9,981 bases of DNA from JBLHGU01 sp047615875. Lineage in GTDB: Bacteria > Pseudomonadota > Gammaproteobacteria > Arenicellales > CAJQKF01. A model generated the notes under the pieces. It was not told where the DNA came from. It did not search any database and worked only from the letters and a program-made list of their open reading frames with translations. The stretch spans positions 1 to 9,981 of the forward strand of contig JBLHGU010000191.1 in NCBI GenBank assembly GCA_047615875.1, read 5' to 3'. Of the stretch, positions 6,403 to 9,981 are shown one piece after another. The position numbers were made by a program, and so were the translations under genes. The stretch's first letter is position 1. Each line of letters begins with the position of its first letter.

Positions 6403-7782
6403 TTAACAATTCGTTGGAACCATCATTCTTTTTGTCATACGATTATGGGATGCTTGTGCTAGCCTGTAGACTTTACTTGCCTCGACTAGAGTAGGGTGAC
6501 CGTTTGACCACACGGCCTTACCGTTTACAATTACCTGGGCCACGGATTTGGAACCACAGTTGTAGACTAGTGACTGGATTGGGTCCGAGTAGGGCTGGGC
6601 CTCTGGCAGGTCGGTAGATCGAATAACCAGATCGGCGAACTTACCTACTTCAATTGAACCAATCTCTTCTGCCATTCCTACAGCCTTCGCGCCCCGAATA
6701 GTGCTCAGCTCTAATACGTCATAGGCCGATATGATCGAACGATCCTCTGCTCTTGAACGCGAAGAAAGCAGCGCCAGCAGCCCTTGTAGTCCGATGTCGT
6801 AACGGCAACCAGATGAAACACCGTCACTAGCGAGTGAGATATTGACCCCCATTCTTAACATCTCCAAATGGCGGGCATGGCGCGCTGCGCTGGTACCCAG
6901 ATTCATTGAAGTTGCCGGGCACCACACGGCCGACATGCCAGCACGATGCGCAGCCACAACTTCATCACACGATAGGTCGTTCATATGGCTAAACGTGCAA
7001 TTCTCGCCAATAATGCCGTGGTCAGCATAATGGCATAGGGCGCGCGCTCCCAGGCGAGCTGCATCCGCTTCAGCATCGCTGTAGTCATATGACTGATGTT
7101 GGGTGAAAATAACACTATGCGAGTCAGCCATATTTTTAGCAGCCTTCATTAACTCGACAGAGGCGCTCCCAAGCCCAAACAGAGCGATACAACCTCTTAT
7201 CAAAGGTTCACCCTTATTTCTCTTAAGCTGTCCGCCTAATAATTGCAGACTACGGTCAAGGTTCCGAGGTACGCGTGGCATCGAAAAGGTGTCTGGCGAT
7301 GCGGGAAGATCCCAAAGAAACGGATCACCTATGAATCCACGAATACCCACGCTCTCGGCGGCATCGGCGGACGCATCAGGGTATTGCAGGGTCCCCGCTT
7401 CAAGGAAACAGGTCGTACCATTGGATAGCATTTCAAGACAGTTCAGGTACGTTGCTGCTCGCTCGTCCTCCTCTTGAGTCGCATCCCACCAACGACGAAG
7501 AGAATTCATCATATCGCTAGTCGGCAGCGTATCCGGAAACGCACCCCGAGCTGTATTCATGAAGTGGACATGTGTGTCTATAAAACCAGGGTGGACAATG
7601 CCTCCTCTGGCATCAATGACCTGTGCAGCATCAAATCGTCTAGATAACTCATCGTCTGTACCAACGGCGGCAATTTTGTTCCCAATAACTGCAATTGCTC
7701 CGTGCTCGAAGCAGTCGCCTGCTTCGTTCATAGTGATGACATAACAATTCTTAATGAGCAGTTCAGCTTGTATAGTACTCAT
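6403..7782 (-). CDS. Metal-dependent amidohydrolase (AtzA/TrzN/SsnA-like, cytosine deaminase superfamily)
   Basis: This cytoplasmic TIM-barrel hydrolase of 459 residues belongs to the group that includes chlorotriazine hydrolases, S-adenosylhomocysteine/methylthioadenosine deaminases and guanine deaminase. Seen: the flanking beta-sandwich start (L-L-I-K-N-C-Y-V-I-T-M), P-G-F-I-D-T-H-V-H-F with metal ligands His71 and His73, T-Q-H-Q (His229), F-S-H-M-N-D (His266), L-A-S-D-G (Asp320), and the C-terminal closing motif V-G-K-F-A-D-L-V. In deaminases of this group the third histidine is normally followed three residues later by a catalytic Glu; here that position is Tyr232, so deamination is doubtful. 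An AAGAGG ribosome site lies upstream of the ATG. It is the last gene of the minus-strand cluster, 80 bases after the alpha/beta hydrolase, and converges on the selenoprotein gene. The 78-base convergent gap shows no clear terminator. Confidence 0.88.
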   Translation of the reverse strand: MSTIQAELLIKNCYVITMNEAGDCFEHGAIAVIGNKIAAVGTDDELSRRFDAAQVIDARGGIVHPGFIDTHVHFMNTARGAFPDTLPTSDMMNSLRRWWDATQEEDERAATYLNCLEMLSNGTTCFLEAGTLQYPDASADAAESVGIRGFIGDPFLWDLPASPDTFSMPRVPRNLDRSLQLLGGQLKRNKGEPLIRGCIALFGLGSASVELMKAAKNMADSHSVIFTQHQSYDYSDAEADAARLGARALCHYADHGIIGENCTFSHMNDLSCDEVVAAHRAGMSAVWCPATSMNLGTSAARHARHLEMLRMGVNISLASDGVSSGCRYDIGLQGLLALLSSRSRAEDRSIISAYDVLELSTIRGAKAVGMAEEIGSIEVGKFADLVIRSTDLPEAQPYSDPIQSLVYNCGSKSVAQVIVNGKAVWSNGHPTLVEASKVYRLAQASHNRMTKRMMVPTNC

Positions 7783-7862
7783 GTTCTGGTCAACCTCTTG
7801 CGGGATCGAGGAAAAAACCCATTAGTTGAACGAGCATCAATCGGCATATTCCCCAGCGTATA

Positions 7863-8759
7863 TTAGTGGAAAACCCTTCCGGCAAACTCGACGATATGCT
7901 GTGAAATAACAGGCTGTAGTGATAATGGGTGATTGTGTCCCGCACCCTCGAGAATAACCAGTTCTGCGCCCGGTATTCTATCGGCAATATCTTTACCGTG
8001 GGGGAGACTAAAAATAGGATCTTCATCGCCATGAAGTACCAGAGTTGGGCACGCGATGTTGCTGACGTTCTGGAAAAAAGGGGCTGTGGCAAAACGTGAT
8101 AACACAATCCTGGCGGTTCCTTCTGGGTAATACGTTCTGTCCACGGACGTGCGAGCACTATGCATCGCTTCGTCATCGTCAAGAAAGTGAATAGAACCAT
8201 TAGTTGCCTTCCTAAGATTGAATATCGCGCGTACTTGTTCCTCATATGTTTCGTATTCAAAGGTCGCTCCTAGCATAGCTTTTTCGACCTCCGGAGTGCG
8301 GGCCGGCAATGTTGGGTTGTAGTTGCTGCCTTGCAAACAGACCAGTCCACTGACTTTATCTGGTGCTTGCAGTGAGAGAAGTTGGGCAACCATTGACCCA
8401 TAGGAATATCCCACTACGCAGGCCGACCTGATATTCAGGTAATCCATTAGTAGTTTCGCGTCTTCGGTAACTTCATGAACGGTGTAAGGCGCTTCTGGAA
8501 GAATACCTTGTTCAACTGACGATTTTGCTGCTACTAAGTCAGCTTTACCGGCTTGTTCAAATTTACTGGAAAGACCCATATCCCGCAGTTCATAGCGAAC
8601 GACACAAAATCCTGCATCCACAAGCGGTTGATACAGACCTGCTGGCCAATCAGTAATGTTGTCGGTAATTCCGAGAATGATAAATATCACTGGATTCTTG
8701 GGATCCCCAAAGGTTTCGTATTCGAGTTCAACACCGTTGTGTAGTTTTGCGCGGGCCAT
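7863..8759 (-). CDS. Alpha/beta hydrolase fold protein
   Basis: This is a 298-residue cytoplasmic serine hydrolase, probably an esterase or C-C/amide hydrolase. Seen: the nucleophile elbow G-Y-S-Y-G with Ser119, followed by S-M-V-A-Q; the acid in L-H-G-D-E-D-P (Asp247 by position); and the base in G-A-G-H (His275). The N-terminal part has the R-D-M-G-L-S-S pattern after the third strand, which resembles the R-D-x-G-x-S of the aclacinomycin methylesterase (RdmC)-like branch. A cap region lies between about 145 and 225. The start codon follows the Rieske-type gene stop by 3 bases, so the two are probably translationally coupled. A GAGAA ribosome site lies in the end of that gene. The substrate cannot be inferred beyond a likely ester, or a ring-cleavage product in this pathway. 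Confidence 0.9.
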   Translation of the reverse strand: MARAKLHNGVELEYETFGDPKNPVIFIILGITDNITDWPAGLYQPLVDAGFCVVRYELRDMGLSSKFEQAGKADLVAAKSSVEQGILPEAPYTVHEVTEDAKLLMDYLNIRSACVVGYSYGSMVAQLLSLQAPDKVSGLVCLQGSNYNPTLPARTPEVEKAMLGATFEYETYEEQVRAIFNLRKATNGSIHFLDDDEAMHSARTSVDRTYYPEGTARIVLSRFATAPFFQNVSNIACPTLVLHGDEDPIFSLPHGKDIADRIPGAELVILEGAGHNHPLSLQPVISQHIVEFAGRVFH

Positions 8760-8762
8760 AAA

Positions 8763-9974
8763 TTATTTCTCGCTATCTTCTAGTCGATTAAGGATCAGAT
8801 TGTTCATGGTGTAATGCATAGCATCCCAAAACGGTGAGTAAAATTGACTATTCACCGCAGGTGAATGTCGGGCACGTTGTATCGATTCGCATATTCGATT
8901 GTCTTCTCTTCTGGCGATGATGCCTTTTCGTTCAGATTGTAGTCGATCTTCTAAAAGCTCAGGGTCGTGTGCACCGTCCCGGTCGAAAAACGTGCCTACC
9001 ATCTGTGTACCACATTCGGGCCCTTGCGGTAGAAAAATTGAAATTCGAGCCGCGTCCCCAAGTACCGTGGTCACCCAATTAGGATACACATTAGAGATGG
9101 TATTTATACTGTTGTTACTGCCATTTTTGTTTCGAATCTTTGGCAGGCGTGTTGTACCATAAAGCGAATCGCCAATTTTGTTATCATAACAAAGTCCCAA
9201 AAACCCACATTGAGTATTGATTTCGGTATAGGTTTTGTTGGTTTGTTCGTCTACCCTGGGGCTGAAAGGCGACTTCCGGTACATCGCATGGACGAAACTT
9301 TCGTGGTAAACATTTGGGGAATAATTTTCGTAGACAGTTTTCCAGTTTGATTTGATAGAAAGTGTCTGCACCATCGCTTCGTTTTTATCACTCGAACCAA
9401 TTTCCAATCTTTCCAGATCTACGTCGTCAAAGTGATCGAGCACCGCGCGATATTGATCTTCAAACGCGACAGGGTATTTGCCGACGTAAACAAACAATGT
9501 TTGCAACCATTCATGACACGGGATGGGAATTAGATCGGCATTTAGAGTTTTAAGATCGACATCTGCAGCTTTTGGGGTGCCGTCCCAGAAGTTAGCCTCA
9601 ACTAGTTTTCCAGTCAGATCATATTTCCAGCCGTGGTAGGGTGCGATGATTTCGTTGACGCCTTTTTGTGGGCGTATAGACACTTCACAACTGTCGTAAG
9701 GGCAAACATTATGAAATGCTCGAGCAACGCCATCTTGTCCGCGGACAAGCAATATGGGTAGGCCTAAAATGGCTGTCGGGTATAGATCCCCTGGTTCAGA
9801 AATACTCGTTTGGAAATCAATCGCTAGCCAGGACTCAGATAACGCGTGTTGAACTTCAAATTGAAAAAAGTCGTCGTCTATAAAAGCGCGCCGCGGAAAA
9901 GTTCGAGCAGACTCTATAGGGGAGCTAATGGCTGCACGTTCCTCACGGGTGAGTAACTCAGATAAACTTTTCAT
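8763..9974 (-). CDS. Rieske non-haem iron oxygenase alpha-subunit homologue with degenerate Rieske site
   Basis: This 403-residue protein aligns by motif with ring-hydroxylating oxygenase large subunits. In the N-terminal Rieske region the usual C-x-H-R reads C91-P-Y93-D, and the usual C-P-Y-H-G-W reads A111-P-Y-H114-G-W, so one His and one Cys ligand of the [2Fe-2S] cluster are replaced. Cys96 is nearby and might substitute. In the C-terminal catalytic domain, N-W-K (210-212) leads to Y-H-E-S-F-V-H with His224 and His229, and Asp358 in R-E-D-N fits the third mononuclear iron ligand. The bridging acidic residue three before the first His is Asn221. There is no frameshift or stop and conservation around the site is otherwise good, which argues against simple decay. 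No ferredoxin or reductase gene is in the window. It is first of three minus-strand genes visible here. Oxygenase activity is therefore uncertain; the fold assignment is secure. Confidence 0.87.
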   Translation of the reverse strand: MKSLSELLTREERAAISSPIESARTFPRRAFIDDDFFQFEVQHALSESWLAIDFQTSISEPGDLYPTAILGLPILLVRGQDGVARAFHNVCPYDSCEVSIRPQKGVNEIIAPYHGWKYDLTGKLVEANFWDGTPKAADVDLKTLNADLIPIPCHEWLQTLFVYVGKYPVAFEDQYRAVLDHFDDVDLERLEIGSSDKNEAMVQTLSIKSNWKTVYENYSPNVYHESFVHAMYRKSPFSPRVDEQTNKTYTEINTQCGFLGLCYDNKIGDSLYGTTRLPKIRNKNGSNNSINTISNVYPNWVTTVLGDAARISIFLPQGPECGTQMVGTFFDRDGAHDPELLEDRLQSERKGIIARREDNRICESIQRARHSPAVNSQFYSPFWDAMHYTMNNLILNRLEDSEK

Positions 9975-9981
9975 GATTTCT

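Noticed and set aside
7790..8260. A 156-codon minus-strand frame overlapping the alpha/beta hydrolase
   Set aside because: It lies almost wholly inside the hydrolase gene on the same strand in another frame and has no recognisable motif; the hydrolase frame carries the complete catalytic triad.

Overview
The window looks like an accessory, catabolic region of a mid-GC proteobacterium, most likely a gammaproteobacterium. That placement is an inference from gene content, Shine-Dalgarno usage and the group II intron type; no rRNA or other marker gene is present. No tRNA, rRNA, CRISPR array or insertion-sequence transposase was seen.

Left edge (1 to about 1050). The 3' part of a group II intron runs on the + strand: the C-terminal part of its reverse transcriptase/maturase (YADD motif), then RNA domains V and VI. 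The intron sits in antisense orientation inside a minus-strand gene for a SulP-type anion permease. Only the first ~118 codons of that gene lie in the window, and they also carry a frameshift near 867. The permease is therefore a pseudogene here. The next ~200 bases are AT-rich, hold a 22-bp imperfect palindrome, and probably contain the promoter and control site of the following operon.

Plus-strand cluster (1255 to 6324). In order: a bicupin ring-cleaving dioxygenase of the gentisate/salicylate 1,2-dioxygenase family, a fumarylacetoacetate-hydrolase-family enzyme, and an alkaline-phosphatase-superfamily sulfatase/phosphonate monoester hydrolase with a formylglycine motif. The fourth gene is interrupted by an in-frame TGA at 5608-5610. 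Read through, it gives a 391-residue protein of the glycine/betaine/sarcosine/D-proline reductase selenoprotein B (GrdB/PrdB-like) family with selenocysteine at residue 154 in a U-P-A-C motif. A stem-loop suitable for a bacterial SECIS begins 3 bases after the TGA. A naive annotation would split this gene into two hypothetical proteins.

Minus-strand cluster (9974 down to 6403, converging on the first). In transcription order: a protein with the fold signature of a Rieske non-haem iron oxygenase alpha subunit, an alpha/beta hydrolase starting 3 bases after it, and an AtzA/TrzN/SsnA-type amidohydrolase. The Rieske-type protein has lost two of the four [2Fe-2S] ligands (Tyr93 for His, Ala111 for Cys) and the bridging acidic residue (Asn221), yet keeps the mononuclear iron triad (His224, His229, Asp358).

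Working model (inference): the two convergent clusters form one peripheral pathway that opens up an unknown substituted aromatic compound (ester, amide or C-N bond, sulfate or phosphonate/phosphate ester) and feeds a gentisate-like ring-cleavage route to pyruvate and a C4 acid. The most unusual parts are the selenoprotein, whose reductive chemistry is unexpected next to oxygen-dependent ring cleavage, and the apparently cluster-less Rieske-type protein.
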